This document shows, one piece after another, positions 35,119 through 46,500 of a stretch of 64,000 nt of DNA. Where the stretch lies: the NCBI GenBank assembly GCA_964411985.1, contig CAYPNF010000011.1, positions 128,471 to 192,470 of the forward strand, written 5' to 3'. The position numbers and the translations under genes are program-made. The notes below the pieces were generated by a model. It was not told where the DNA came from and made no database searches. It was given only the letters and a program-made list of their open reading frames with translations. The stretch's first letter is position 1, and every line of letters begins with the position of its first letter. This DNA comes from CAYPNF01 sp964411985. GTDB taxonomy: Bacteria; Verrucomicrobiota; Verrucomicrobiia; Limisphaerales; J093.

Positions 35119-38109
35119 ATGAAGCTGCACATGAACAAGACCCTTTTGGTGGCGGGACTACTGGCAGTAGAGACCGTGCTGGCGACGGACCCTCTCTACA
35201 TCAATACCGGCACGGTGGATTACTCCCAGGGCACCGCTCCGCAGATCGACGCGGAGACCTTTGTCAACCTAGGTTCCTTCCGGGTGCAAACCGTCCTCCC
35301 GATGGACTTCCAGAATACCCTCTACTTCACCAACCGTGGCACGATGTCGGGCTCGGTGGGTTTTCAGTTCATGCGGGCGTCGACCACGGAGCCCGTGCGG
35401 CCTGCCGCTGCATTCTACAACGCGCGGAAAGGCGTGATCCGTGCCTATGAGGGTTTGGGAATCTACGTTTCGAACACGGTCATCTACCCCAATTACATCA
35501 CCATTGCCGCAACGAACGTGATCAACGAAGGCTACCTGCGGGTGGCCAACGCCGGCCTGATGCATATTGAAGGCAAGAACGTCAATTTGGCCGGGAGCGG
35601 GATCGAAGTGTCGGCGGTGGAACCGTTGGGTGGGCAAGTGATTGCGCCTCAGGGGTATTTCTATCCTGACACCGCGATTTACGACGTGTACTGGGGCACC
35701 AGCAACCAGACCATGAACAGTTCCTCGTTGATCCGTTTCTTCAACCCGGATTACCAGGCAGTCTCCCCGCCCAGTGAGGTCACCGATTACTTGGGAGGCG
35801 TGGGGAATCAGGCCTTTGGCACTTACCCAGCCACGCCGTTTGTCTATACGAATATCAATGGCGGCTACTCTCTCACCCTTACCAACCAAAACGGCACGAC
35901 CACCAACATGTTCGTTCCTACCAACATCATTCGTCAGGTCGTGATGGTAGGTTTGGCCGATACCAACATCGAGGTGAGAGCTCGCTTCCTCCAGAGCCGA
36001 TATTCCCCTGCGGTGACCTTCCGTACGGCTTGCGTGGAGTTGAGGAGCTACACCACGAACAATGTCACCGAACAGCTGGAAGAGTCAGCACTCTATTTCA
36101 CCGACCGTCTCGCCTCGGAGACGAACTTGGTGACGGACACCAACTTGGTGCTGGCCTCGCAGTTGCCGACCCAACGACCCAACGCTTACGAGGTTTGGCG
36201 CAGCATGCCGCGGGAGTTTGCCAACGGCAGTCCCGACAACGCGAGCATGGATCGCAACCTGGTCTGGAACAATACTTTCAGCAACGTATTCGCTACCAAT
36301 TTCTATGCAGCTTACGCTTGTTACGCGGATTCGTTTTCCGCGCAAGCTCCCCCAGTCCCTGGAATGGGGCCGACCGAACAACCAGGTCGCGTTGAGATTC
36401 TGGCGGAGAACTTGGATATCTCCAAGACTCGTTTCCGTGGGGAAGGGTTGATCTCGATGAAGGCCAAGCACTTGGTGGGCAGCCAAGGAGCGAGCGTGGA
36501 TGCCGCAACGCTCGTGTATGCGCTGGGAAGCACTAACGGGAATCTCGTGGTCAAGGATATGGCCAAGCAGAGTGTGACCCGTGTTTCCGGGTATTTGCAG
36601 GCTTGGAGCGGGCTTTGGACCAACCAGACAGCGATGATCCTGTCCAACTGGGTCGTGGATCCCACCATACCCACCAATTACTTCTCTCCGATCACCAACT
36701 CCATTGACGTGGGGTTGCACGTGCTGATCCTGGGCGCAGACCTCTTGGTGCGAACGCAGCAAGTGACGATCTACGATTTCGCCGCCCAGAGCAAAAACAT
36801 TACAGTGGATGACGCGCTCACTGTGACCCATGGACTGGTTTTGGAGGGCGAGACCTTTACCCTCAACGGGGGACTGAATCTGACGAATGACCTTCGGGAT
36901 CTTCAGGCAACCAATTACCCGGGCATTCAGACCATTATCAACAATGGTGCCTTGGGGGTGCCCAACACCGCGTACTTGGGTTGGGAGAAGCCCCTTGCCA
37001 GAATTGAGAACCGGGGAACCATGCAGGCCTTGAGTCACTATCTCGCCGCAGACAACATCGTGGAGGAGGGCGGTTCCATCCAATCCGCCGTCGACACGAT
37101 TATCAAAGCCGGTTCAATGAGGCTTGAGGGGGGGAGGGATACTTCAGGCGGTGACACGGTCATCGAAGCGCGCGAACTGAAGATGAACAATCAGGCGATC
37201 ATTGCGAGTGGGCGGGTGAATCTGAAACTGACTGACCTGCTCACCGACACGGGAGGAGGGGCCAACAATACCATCACCTGTGGTGATGGATTCAACCTGT
37301 TGGTGAAGCCGGTCAGCGGGGATCTCCTGGGCACCAGCTTCGAAAGTTCCGCACCGAAATTTGCCCTCATCCGCCATACTTGGGCGGGGGAAGACCGTGG
37401 AGCCGCTCCAGAGGGCTTCAAGAACAATGCAGCGATTGGCAAGCTCTCTCTGACGGTGGCTCCGGGGGGAGCTCTGAGTTTTGGTCCTCCGACCGATGAT
37501 CTTGGAGTGCCGGCAGCCGGAAATTTCGCACTCTACGTAGATTCCCTCGTGCTCGATCCGTCGGTGTCCGGTAGTCTTGAAGCAGCTCTTTCGATCGAGT
37601 CTGGGATGACGATCTACTTTGCGACCGCCAACGTGGCTGTGGATTCCTTGGACGGGAAACTGGGTGGGCGTCTGAAGTGGGTGCCTTCCTATGCAGGCCC
37701 TATCAGCGGGGTGGATGTAGCGATGAGGAGTGCGGCGACCAAAAACATTCTGGCCAACATTTCCCTCGTCGACAGCCAGACCATTGATTCGGACGGTGAT
37801 GGCATTCCCAACGTCGCGGACAGCTTCCCCTTCGATGGTCCCACGCTTGGATCGGTCGTGATCCAATCCGGCCCGCCTGCGGTGGCTTTGCTCAGCTGGC
37901 GTGCGCTTGGGCATACGGCCTACCAGGTAGAAATGACGAAGGAGATTCTGGACCCTGTGGTGTGGGATTACCTGGGGACTGTCAGCAACAGCTCTCCAGC
38001 AAGCCAGACGGTGACCTTTACCAACGAACTCGGAAATGACGCTGCTGTCGCTTCACCGCGTTACTACCGGTTGCGCGGTGAACTGTCGGACATTCTGAAC
38101 AACCGTTAG
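35119..38109 (+). CDS. Large secreted beta-helix-like protein
   Basis: The likely start is ATG 35119; TTG 35113 is possible, and a third at 35131 gives a compact signal peptide (NKTLLVAGLLAVETVLATD). About 996 residues contain many short strands and Asn-rich turns (FVNLGSFRV, LYFTNRGTMSGS, VINEGYLRVANAG, IENRGTMQALSH), as in right-handed beta-helices of adhesins and autotransporters. No autotransporter barrel is present. A Ca-binding DSDGDGIPNVADSFPFD precedes a C-terminal module (YQVEMTKEI ... YYRLRGEL), the shared tail with a short extension. The role is probably structural or adhesive. Confidence 0.7.
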   Translation: MKLHMNKTLLVAGLLAVETVLATDPLYINTGTVDYSQGTAPQIDAETFVNLGSFRVQTVLPMDFQNTLYFTNRGTMSGSVGFQFMRASTTEPVRPAAAFYNARKGVIRAYEGLGIYVSNTVIYPNYITIAATNVINEGYLRVANAGLMHIEGKNVNLAGSGIEVSAVEPLGGQVIAPQGYFYPDTAIYDVYWGTSNQTMNSSSLIRFFNPDYQAVSPPSEVTDYLGGVGNQAFGTYPATPFVYTNINGGYSLTLTNQNGTTTNMFVPTNIIRQVVMVGLADTNIEVRARFLQSRYSPAVTFRTACVELRSYTTNNVTEQLEESALYFTDRLASETNLVTDTNLVLASQLPTQRPNAYEVWRSMPREFANGSPDNASMDRNLVWNNTFSNVFATNFYAAYACYADSFSAQAPPVPGMGPTEQPGRVEILAENLDISKTRFRGEGLISMKAKHLVGSQGASVDAATLVYALGSTNGNLVVKDMAKQSVTRVSGYLQAWSGLWTNQTAMILSNWVVDPTIPTNYFSPITNSIDVGLHVLILGADLLVRTQQVTIYDFAAQSKNITVDDALTVTHGLVLEGETFTLNGGLNLTNDLRDLQATNYPGIQTIINNGALGVPNTAYLGWEKPLARIENRGTMQALSHYLAADNIVEEGGSIQSAVDTIIKAGSMRLEGGRDTSGGDTVIEARELKMNNQAIIASGRVNLKLTDLLTDTGGGANNTITCGDGFNLLVKPVSGDLLGTSFESSAPKFALIRHTWAGEDRGAAPEGFKNNAAIGKLSLTVAPGGALSFGPPTDDLGVPAAGNFALYVDSLVLDPSVSGSLEAALSIESGMTIYFATANVAVDSLDGKLGGRLKWVPSYAGPISGVDVAMRSAATKNILANISLVDSQTIDSDGDGIPNVADSFPFDGPTLGSVVIQSGPPAVALLSWRALGHTAYQVEMTKEILDPVVWDYLGTVSNSSPASQTVTFTNELGNDAAVASPRYYRLRGELSDILNNR

Positions 38110-38152
38110 GCGCCGGGGTTCAATTACGGCAAACAGATTTAAGAACAGGCTC

Positions 38153-41100
38153 ATGAAGACACGGATTATTGTAGCTCTCTGTCTCGGGTGGCTGGCCTCC
38201 GATTCCCTCACGGGTTGGGGAGTGGTGCCGCCTAGTCAGGCACCTTTGCCGAACCTGGACAAAAGGAAGACCAGTGCGCAGGCCATGACTTTCTCGGGCG
38301 CGCAGTTTCGCCGATCGGCCGTGACCGAGTCCCAGGTGCAGGGCTTTTACTCTCTGGAGCAGCGGCTGCCCGGGTTGGTGGTGGATCACGATGCGATCAT
38401 GGCTTCCCCGGCTTTGGTGGCGCGTTCCCGGGGTTTCCTTACTGGCGCAGGTGGGTTGGGTGGCGGAGTCTCACCGGAGAGTTTTGGCGCGATTCCCGGC
38501 ACCGAGTCGCACCGGGGTCTCAAAGCTTTCCTGAACCAGAACGCAGCGCTGTTTGGGCATGACGCGAGTGTGCTTGGTTCTGCGGTGATTCGCCGAGAGA
38601 CAACCAGCCCCGGAACTGGTCTGCAAACGGTCATTTGGCAGCAGGAATTTCACGGTATCCCGGTTCACGAAGCCATTTTGGCTTCCCATTCCAGCGCCAA
38701 AGGCGAGTTGGCTCGGATCTCCAGCCACCTCCTGCCCGACCTGGCGGCAGCGGCGCAGAGCGGCTCTGCGTCCTGGCAGACTTTGCTATCCGGCCCGATC
38801 CTCACCGCCGAACAAGCGGTGGCGAAGGCTGGGGCGAATCTGGGCGCGGATTTTGATCCAAACCAGGTGGCGGTGGTGAAGGCTCCCCAGGGAGCGAGCC
38901 GCCTGCAGTCCCTTGCCGGAGCCAGCCTCCGAGGGGAAACTTATGCCCAGCTTGTCTGGCTGCCGCTCAACCGCGACGCCATGCGGCTCTGCTGGAAAGT
39001 CTTCGTCACTCCGAAGAATCGTCAACAGATGTACCGGGTCCTCGTCGACGCTGAGACCGGCGAAGTTCTGGTGAGGCATAACCTCACGTCCGACCAATCT
39101 GCGGCTGTGGCGGCGAGCTACCGAGTTTACACGAGTGACAGTCCCTCCCCCTTCAGTCCGAGTTGGCCGACTCCGAACACAGAGCAGCCCCGGATTATTC
39201 CGCGGACCTTGGTGCAGAACCTGACATCCCTGAATGCCCTGGCCTCCCCTAGGGGTTGGCTCGGCGATCCGAACCAGAACGGTGCCTACGAAACCAGGGG
39301 CAACAATGTGGACGCCCATACCGACCTGGATGACGATGACTTGGCAGATACCCCGCGGCCCTCTTCGGCGGCGAATCCGCCGGTGTTCGATTTCCCACAG
39401 GATTTGAGTCTTGGACCCCTCACCTACACGAACGCCTCCGTTGTGCAGCTGTTCTACTGGAACAACTTCATGCACGATAAACTGTATGAGTTGGGTTTTA
39501 CCGAATCAGCCGGGAATTTTCAGAACGATAACTTCGGCAGGGGTGGGCTGGGCAACGATGCCGTCCAGGCGGATGCCTTGGACGGGGCGGCATTGGGGGA
39601 TCCCTTCCATTACAACAACGCCAATTTTGCGACCCCTGACGATGGTTTTCCGGGCCGCATGCAAATGTACGTTTTTGACGGGCCGAATCCTGACCGCGAC
39701 GGGGATCTCGATGCTGAAGTGGTCTGCCATGAATACACACATGGTCTTACAGGTCGTCTAGTGGGTGGAGGAGTGGGCATTTACTCCCTCCAAGCGGCGG
39801 GCATGGGGGAAGGGTGGTCTGATTTCTATCCGTTGGCCTTGCTCGGTGAGGCTTCGGACGACATCCACGGCAATTATGCGGTGGGTGGCTACGCTACCTA
39901 CCAGATGGATTCGATGACGGAGAACTACTACTTTGGAATCCGAAGGTATCCCTACTCCACTGATACGGCGAAAAACCCCCTTACGCTCAAAGATATTGAT
40001 CCTACCCAGGCCAGCCCCCATCTGGGGGTGCCCATCAGCCCCCTTTACGAGGGGATGTCGACGTTCTACGCCGATGAGGTCCATTTTCAAGGTGAAGTCT
40101 GGTGCTCGGCCCTCCATGAAGTTCGGGCGAACCTTATCGATAGCCTGGGCTACCCCGAAGGCAATCGTGTGGCGCTCCAATTGGTGACGGATGCGATGAA
40201 ACTTTGTCCTATCAATCCGACCTTCCTTCAATCTCGCGACGCTGTCATCCAAGCGGATGAAATTGCGTATGGTGGGGCGAATCGGAACGAGATTTGGCTT
40301 GGGTTTGCGAAGCGCGGCATGGGCCTTAGCGCCAGGGTGCCGGGCACTGACACTACCATCGGGGTGGTTGAGGCGTTTGACGTGCCGGAGGATGTCTCGG
40401 TGCAACCTCCCACTGGGGCGCTTCAGCTCCAGGTCACGCCTGCGGATGACGCCACAGTGCAGGCAGGTACTGCTGTGGCGATCTTTGTACGCGTCAGGGA
40501 CGGTGTTGGAATCACCAATGCGACGGTCAAAGGCAAAGTCAATGGCGTTACCGATCTCGTATTCAACAACGTGGGCCAACTTCCTGACGCCCGTGCGGGT
40601 GACTCCCTCTATAGCGCGATTTTGAACGTGGCCGCCAATGCGACCAACGTGAACCTGCTGGTGCAAGCTTCGGCGCCGGGGAAGACGAATGGGGTTGCTG
40701 AGGTCTCCTATTTCGCGGGGACCATCCCCAGCAACGACATGTTTGCCAGTGCAACCAAGGTTCGTGAGAAAGGTGGCTCCTTCTCGGGCAACAACAAGTT
40801 TGCCAGCTTAGAGGACAAAGAACCCGCCCACGCTGGCCTTTCCACTGTAGCCAACTCACTCTGGTGGACTTGGACGCCTACGAATACCAGCAGGGCTTTG
40901 ATTGACACCGCCGGCAGCGCGTACAGTACGGTAGTGGCAGTGTATACTGGCACCAGCCTGAATGCCCTTACGGAAGTGAAATCGGTGAGCACGGTGCCCG
41001 AGCGCAAACAGGGTTACTTGTTTTTTGATGCTCAGAAGGGCACCAACTACTACATTGCCGTGGCTAGCGCCAATGTAAGCAGTGCTGGGTACACCCAGGT

Positions 41101-42688
41101 GATTGTGGTTCCCAACGGACAGCCAGATATCACTCCTCCAGTGGTTTCTGTGCTGAGTCCGGCAACCGGTCTTGTTGTCACGAACAACACCATCACCGTC
41201 AGTGCCGTCGCAGCCGATCCCGAACCGGAAGCTACAGGCGTCGCCAAGTTCACCTACCGGGTGAGTCCTCGCCAGTACAATGCAGAGTTCACATCGTCGG
41301 CCACAGGCGGTTCCGACACCACTAGGGTGGCCCTTTCCCCTGGGCGGAACACGATTACGATCAATGCGCTGGATGTCGCAGGGAATACATCCTTGCCAGT
41401 CACTCTTACCATCAACTATCGACCGTTGGATCCGGTGAACGACTACTTCGCCTATGCGACTTCGTTATCCAGCGCTTCCGGGGAGTCAACCGTCAATAAT
41501 ACCAAGGCGACACGCGAAGCCGGAGAACCGTTGCTGATCAACAATCCGGGGGGCCGCTCCGTGTGGTGGAGTTGGAAAGCGCCTCAGGATGGTTCGCTGC
41601 TCCTGACTACTGAAGGGAGTGGAATTGACACGACGCTGGGGTTGTTCACGGGTGACTTTGTCAACGCTTTGAAGTGGATTGGAGAAAACGATGACGCGTT
41701 CGAGGGGTCGCGTTTCAGCAAACTGCGCCAGGCAGTGCGTGCGAATCAGACCTACAAGATCGCCGTAGATGGGTTTAACGCGGAAGCTGGGTCAGTCAAA
41801 TTGATGTACTCCTTTGCCGCTGCTTCGGTGTTCAGTGTCGATGTTCAGGAATCCACGGGTGGCACCGTCTATCCCGGGCCGGGGTTGGTGGATGCCGAGG
41901 CAGGGTCCTCCATTACCGTGTCCGCCCTGCCGGACTCGGGGTATGAGTTTGTGGAGTGGACCGGCGACATCAGCGCCATGCTCAACCCCGTTTCAATCCA
42001 GGTCACCACAAACCTGACGGTCGTCCCCGTCTTCCGTAAAATAGCCGTTTCCGATGACTTTGAGTCGGGCGGGTTTGGCCAGTTGCCTTGGATTACTAGC
42101 GGTGCCTTGCCATGGGTGGTAAGCGACGCCTCCTCTTCGGGCGGGAAGTTTTCTGCCCGCTCAGGAGCGATCAGCGATGGTCAGTCGAGTTTGCTGAGTC
42201 TCAAAGGGACTTTCCGGCCTGGTCCAGGCCAGTTTGACGTCCACGTGAGCAGTGAGTCCGGATATGACGTCCTGATCTTCCGCGTCGACGGAAAAGAGGT
42301 GAAGAAATGGTCGGGAGAGGTCGAGTGGACGCTGTATCAGTTCGCGCTTGCCTCAGGCGAGCACACGTTGGAGTGGGAATACCGGAAGGACGCGGCGAAC
42401 AAGGGCGGTTTAGACACGGCGTTCATTGATAACCTCGACGTCGAGTTTGCGGTGCCGGTCGATCCTTCCCAAGCGCCTGTTCTGTCAGTGAAGCAGTATA
42501 CGGACGGAACTTGGGCGGTGATGGGGCAAGGGCAGACGAACCAATGGTACGTCATCCAGGCGGCCAACGCCCTGCCGGGTCCGTGGGTTCCCGTATCGAT
42601 CGTTCAAGCGGTGGACGGAGTTTTCCGCTACATGGATCCCGACAGCCTGAGCCTGCCAGCGCGGTATTATCGTGCGGTTACCCAGTAG
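38153..42688 (+). CDS. Secreted M36 (fungalysin) metallopeptidase with C-terminal modules
   Basis: A 1511-residue exported zinc peptidase. After a signal peptide there is an FTP-like propeptide (residues 100-310), then the M36 catalytic domain with HEYTHG (zinc ligands H526 and H530, catalytic E527) and GEGWSDF supplying the third ligand E553, so it should be active. Downstream are an Ig/choice-of-anchor-like region, two modules with SLWWTWTPT and SVWWSWKAP repeats (PPC-like), an InlB-type repeat (ALPDSGYEFVEWTGD), a jelly-roll module (SSGGKFSARSGAISDG) and the shared tail (YVIQAANAL ... YYRAVTQ). It probably degrades protein outside the cell. A good terminator follows. Confidence 0.93.
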   Translation: MKTRIIVALCLGWLASDSLTGWGVVPPSQAPLPNLDKRKTSAQAMTFSGAQFRRSAVTESQVQGFYSLEQRLPGLVVDHDAIMASPALVARSRGFLTGAGGLGGGVSPESFGAIPGTESHRGLKAFLNQNAALFGHDASVLGSAVIRRETTSPGTGLQTVIWQQEFHGIPVHEAILASHSSAKGELARISSHLLPDLAAAAQSGSASWQTLLSGPILTAEQAVAKAGANLGADFDPNQVAVVKAPQGASRLQSLAGASLRGETYAQLVWLPLNRDAMRLCWKVFVTPKNRQQMYRVLVDAETGEVLVRHNLTSDQSAAVAASYRVYTSDSPSPFSPSWPTPNTEQPRIIPRTLVQNLTSLNALASPRGWLGDPNQNGAYETRGNNVDAHTDLDDDDLADTPRPSSAANPPVFDFPQDLSLGPLTYTNASVVQLFYWNNFMHDKLYELGFTESAGNFQNDNFGRGGLGNDAVQADALDGAALGDPFHYNNANFATPDDGFPGRMQMYVFDGPNPDRDGDLDAEVVCHEYTHGLTGRLVGGGVGIYSLQAAGMGEGWSDFYPLALLGEASDDIHGNYAVGGYATYQMDSMTENYYFGIRRYPYSTDTAKNPLTLKDIDPTQASPHLGVPISPLYEGMSTFYADEVHFQGEVWCSALHEVRANLIDSLGYPEGNRVALQLVTDAMKLCPINPTFLQSRDAVIQADEIAYGGANRNEIWLGFAKRGMGLSARVPGTDTTIGVVEAFDVPEDVSVQPPTGALQLQVTPADDATVQAGTAVAIFVRVRDGVGITNATVKGKVNGVTDLVFNNVGQLPDARAGDSLYSAILNVAANATNVNLLVQASAPGKTNGVAEVSYFAGTIPSNDMFASATKVREKGGSFSGNNKFASLEDKEPAHAGLSTVANSLWWTWTPTNTSRALIDTAGSAYSTVVAVYTGTSLNALTEVKSVSTVPERKQGYLFFDAQKGTNYYIAVASANVSSAGYTQVIVVPNGQPDITPPVVSVLSPATGLVVTNNTITVSAVAADPEPEATGVAKFTYRVSPRQYNAEFTSSATGGSDTTRVALSPGRNTITINALDVAGNTSLPVTLTINYRPLDPVNDYFAYATSLSSASGESTVNNTKATREAGEPLLINNPGGRSVWWSWKAPQDGSLLLTTEGSGIDTTLGLFTGDFVNALKWIGENDDAFEGSRFSKLRQAVRANQTYKIAVDGFNAEAGSVKLMYSFAAASVFSVDVQESTGGTVYPGPGLVDAEAGSSITVSALPDSGYEFVEWTGDISAMLNPVSIQVTTNLTVVPVFRKIAVSDDFESGGFGQLPWITSGALPWVVSDASSSGGKFSARSGAISDGQSSLLSLKGTFRPGPGQFDVHVSSESGYDVLIFRVDGKEVKKWSGEVEWTLYQFALASGEHTLEWEYRKDAANKGGLDTAFIDNLDVEFAVPVDPSQAPVLSVKQYTDGTWAVMGQGQTNQWYVIQAANALPGPWVPVSIVQAVDGVFRYMDPDSLSLPARYYRAVTQ

Positions 42689-42744
42689 CCGCGGAAAGGC
42701 AGCTCTGGGATCGATCGCCAGGGTTGCGGAATTTGCGCCGTACA

Positions 42745-42776
42745 ACCGCGTGTCATTAGGCACGCGGTTTCTTTTG
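42745..42776 (+). terminator. Intrinsic terminator after the M36 peptidase
   Basis: A perfect 9-base stem aaccgcgtg/cacgcggtt (42745-42753 and 42762-42770) with a loop of eight bases is followed by tctttt. It ends the peptidase transcript about 55 bases before coaE. Confidence 0.85.
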
Positions 42777-42828
42777 GCAGTGGAGATGTCGCCGGTTTGA
42801 AGTTCCTTACCCCATACAGCTGAACCTG

Positions 42829-43410
42829 ATGCGTACAATCGGACTTACCGGTGGAGTCGGGATGGGAAAGTCGACCTTCGCCGCGTTTATGGGCCGATCC
42901 GGTTGCCGGGTCGTGGATACGGATGATTTGGCTCGGGCGGTGGTGGAGCCAGGCACCAAGTGTGCGGATCAGGTGAGGGCTGCCTTTGGGGATGCCGTGT
43001 TCCACGAAGCGGGTCATCTGGACCGAGGCCGGATGGCGGAGTTGGTTTTCTCCGATCCAGCTGCCAGGGTAAAACTGGAATCCATCCTTCATCCTGCCAT
43101 CCGCTCGGCCTGGCGGGCCGCGTTTCAAGGCTGGATGCAGGAAGGGGTGGAAACGGCGGTCGTGGTGATCCCCCTGCTGTTCGAGACGGGAGCAGACAAA
43201 GAGTTGGAGGGGACCGTGTGCGTTGCGTGCTCTCCGGCCAGTCAGCAGGAAAGGTTGGCGGGGAGAGGGTGGAGCCGGGAAGAGTGCGATCGGCGGATCC
43301 GGGCACAGTGGTCGGTGGAGAAGAAGATGGAAATGGCCCAGTGGGTGGTGTGGAACGAGGGAAAAATTACGAATCTTGAAGCCCAGTTGGTGCGAATCCT
43401 GCGTAAGTAG
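42829..43410 (+). CDS. coaE: Dephospho-CoA kinase
   Basis: CoaE phosphorylates the ribose 3'-hydroxyl of dephospho-CoA, the last step to coenzyme A. The 193-residue protein has the P-loop GLTGGVGMGKST, VVDTDDLAR, the lid region LESILHPAIR, VVVIPLLFETG and CSPASQQERLAGR. Length and motifs are typical. It lies after a terminator and before the giant surface-protein gene and so is probably transcribed on its own. Confidence 0.95.
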   Translation: MRTIGLTGGVGMGKSTFAAFMGRSGCRVVDTDDLARAVVEPGTKCADQVRAAFGDAVFHEAGHLDRGRMAELVFSDPAARVKLESILHPAIRSAWRAAFQGWMQEGVETAVVVIPLLFETGADKELEGTVCVACSPASQQERLAGRGWSREECDRRIRAQWSVEKKMEMAQWVVWNEGKITNLEAQLVRILRK

Positions 43411-43519
43411 CGGTTTTCGGGTGCGTAGAGCGAGCAAGCCCTTGGTGGGTTTGATCTTCTGACAAATGAGTTTACACCTCCGGCGCGTTTCGCTAGCGTG
43501 CCGAAGCAGCAGAAACACT

Positions 43520-46500
43520 ATGAAGCGTCCAACATTGCGTGTTGTTTTTTTACTGTGCGTGGCAGCCGCAGCCATCGTCTTGGTGCCAAGCCGTTTTCGT
43601 TCCCCGCAGACGGTGCCAGCCGCTTCTGGTCCAGTGTCGGCCTCGAAGACCGAACTCGTTGGCAACAGGGGGCTTCTGTCAGTGGACTCCTTGGCCCGCC
43701 CGCACTCGAATTCCGGAGAGAGTCTGCCCGCGACGCGAGTTGCTTCGAAGGTAGTGACCGCTTCCGAAGGTCACCGCGACTTCCTGGACTGGGCGGATCG
43801 CTATGGGCACGCTGACGCGCAGACGAAGGCCGCACTCCTGACGGAGGGACGCAAGCTCGCCGAAGCGCGCCGTGCCGCCATGCTGGAGGAGATTCGGTCG
43901 AATCCGGAGAACGCCCTTGCGTTGGCCACCCCCTGGCAGGTGCGCCGCGCTCTGCCTGAAGAAGTGACTGGCTATCTGGAGCAACCGGTGAGCGGACGTG
44001 GGAGCATCGACACGCATCTTGCCTCGCCTCGCAAGGCAAGCGCAGGTTCGAAGACCGGGCAGGGGATCGTGCGCATGGCTAGCATCGATGGCGCGACCTA
44101 CGACGCATACGTCTATGGACGGCGTGTGGAGATGACCTCGGTTGAGAATGTTCCCCTGCACGGCGTTGCCATCGGAAACTCCGTTGCCCTCTCCGAATCC
44201 CCGCTTCGTACGCTCGGCTCTGCGGAGGCGAAATCCGTTTTGGACGCTGGGGTCCTGCCCCCGTCCTGCTCCTGCCAAGCTTGCGGCGGGACTGCGTCCT
44301 CCATTTCGACTGCGGTCGTGTTGGAAAACGCGGGGGGGTATTTTGCTGCCTGTTCCCCCGAACATGCCAGGGATCTTCAGGAGGCTTTCGCTCAGGTCGA
44401 GAGTCGTTCGGTCACTTCGCGGCGTATTGCGCTTCACAGTCAGTCGAACCCCACGAATCCTCCGCCAGCCACCCTGTCTACCAACTTTGCCACTCAGAAA
44501 GTGCTCCTGATCCCTGTCTATTTTCCGAATGATATTCGCATCCCCATCACCTATGCGGATGCGGCGGCCAAGCTGAAGGCGGCCGGCGATTTTCTGGCTG
44601 AGAACACCTACAACAAGGCAGGTTTGGTTCCCACGGTCGCTCCGGCAGTTGCGGTTGGAATGCCCAAAGATTTCTACAACACCGGTGCGGGGGGGGCCAG
44701 AACGCTTTTTGCGGATGCCAAAGCGGCCGCCAAACTGGCTGGGTTTCCTTCAGAATACTACGACTTTGTTCTCGTGGTCCACACGGACATGCCTTCCTAC
44801 AACTGGTCGACCATTGCGATGCCGAAGGGCGGCGTGATGCAGGAAACCGAGTTGATCACCTTCCTGGAGCAGGTCGGTTTTCTGTTCAACCTGAGCCATG
44901 CGAATTTCTGGGACACCCGCCGCGGCCGCTGGCCTGACAACACCAATAACCTTCCCTACGATATTACCGGGTTGATTGGCCGTGAGACCGCGACGGGCCC
45001 GGGGGACGATTTGGAGTTTGGCGACATGTTCGACATCATGGGAAGCGCGGGAGGCAGAGACACCATTACTTTCGGCGAGAACATCGATCCCACGGCAGCC
45101 CATTTCAACGTTGTGAGCAAGTGGAACCGTGATTGGCTGCCGGCCAACAACGTCCGTGCGGTGGCCATGAGTACCACCAACCGTGTTTATGCCTTCGATG
45201 CCCCCACGCTCGTGGATGGCCGATCCTATTCCCTGGTTGTTTCCAAGGATGCACAGCGGGATTACTGGATCAGCGCGCGATCCCGGATCACGAACAGCTA
45301 CTTCGTCCAAAACGGGGTCGAATTACACTGGGGATTGTGGCCGCAGGTGGTCTATGGCAGTGCCCACCTCATTGACACGACTCCCGACACGAAACTGGGG
45401 AGAGAGGATTCCGCGATCTTGGTCGGCCGGACCTTCTATGACGAGGACAATGCCATCGCCATTACCCCGATCGCTCGTGGTGGATCAGGGGTCGATCTCT
45501 GGTACGATGTGGTGGTCAACAAAGGGCCCTTCCCCAGCAACCAACCTCCCGTTGTGACCCTGACCGGGCCGTCGGGGCCGGTGGCGGAGCGGGCTTCGGT
45601 GAGTCTCTCGGCGAGCGCAACGGATCCGAACGGCGACCGGATGGCCTATTTCTGGGATTTCGGTGACGGCAGTTTTGGTGGGAACTCAAACGCAGTCACT
45701 CACGCTTTTACTGACATTGGCGAGTACGTCGTTCGTTGTGAAGTGAGCGATCTCCGGGGGGGAATGACGGCCAAGCAATGGGTGGTCACGGTGGGGGCGC
45801 CAAGCGGACACCGCGTCAGCGGCACGATCGTGGACAGCAACGGCAAACCTCTGCAGAACGTGCGAGTCAGCAATGGCAGTGTGAATGGCACCGAGTACGG
45901 AGCGGACTACCAAGTGGCCTCGACTGATAGCGAAGGGTTTTTCACTTTGGTGAACCTAGCCAACGGGAACTACACGCTCACCGCGTTCCGCTGGGGATAT
46001 AATACGATTCCCCTGAATTTCTACAACCCGGTAGGCGTAGCCGACGCGGACGCCACAGGGCTCAAGTGGGTTTCCACACCCTATCCGAGGGTCAAGGTGG
46101 AGCGGGTGAACGACGCCACCGCACCCTCCTCCGCCGGGTCTTTCAAGTTCACCCGCACCGGAGATGCCACCAACACCGCGTTGACGGTCTTTGTGACGCT
46201 GGGCGGCACGGCGGTCAACGGAGTTGATTTCGGGCCGCTGACCAATAGCGTCAGCCAGACGAACATCACGGATACTCTCGAGAGCGGGGTTACGCGAAGA
46301 GTTTACACGAATTTCTTCACGGTAGATTTCGCCACGGGGGTCTTCACGACCAACATCACGATCCTGCCCGCTCCCTCCGCCACGAACGGTGAGCGGCAGG
46401 TCATCTGCACGATCATGCACCCGATGCAATTCATCCGCATGACCGCAACGGAGACGAATGCGGTTGATTTCCCTGGATGGGAAGTCCGCACCGTCAGTGG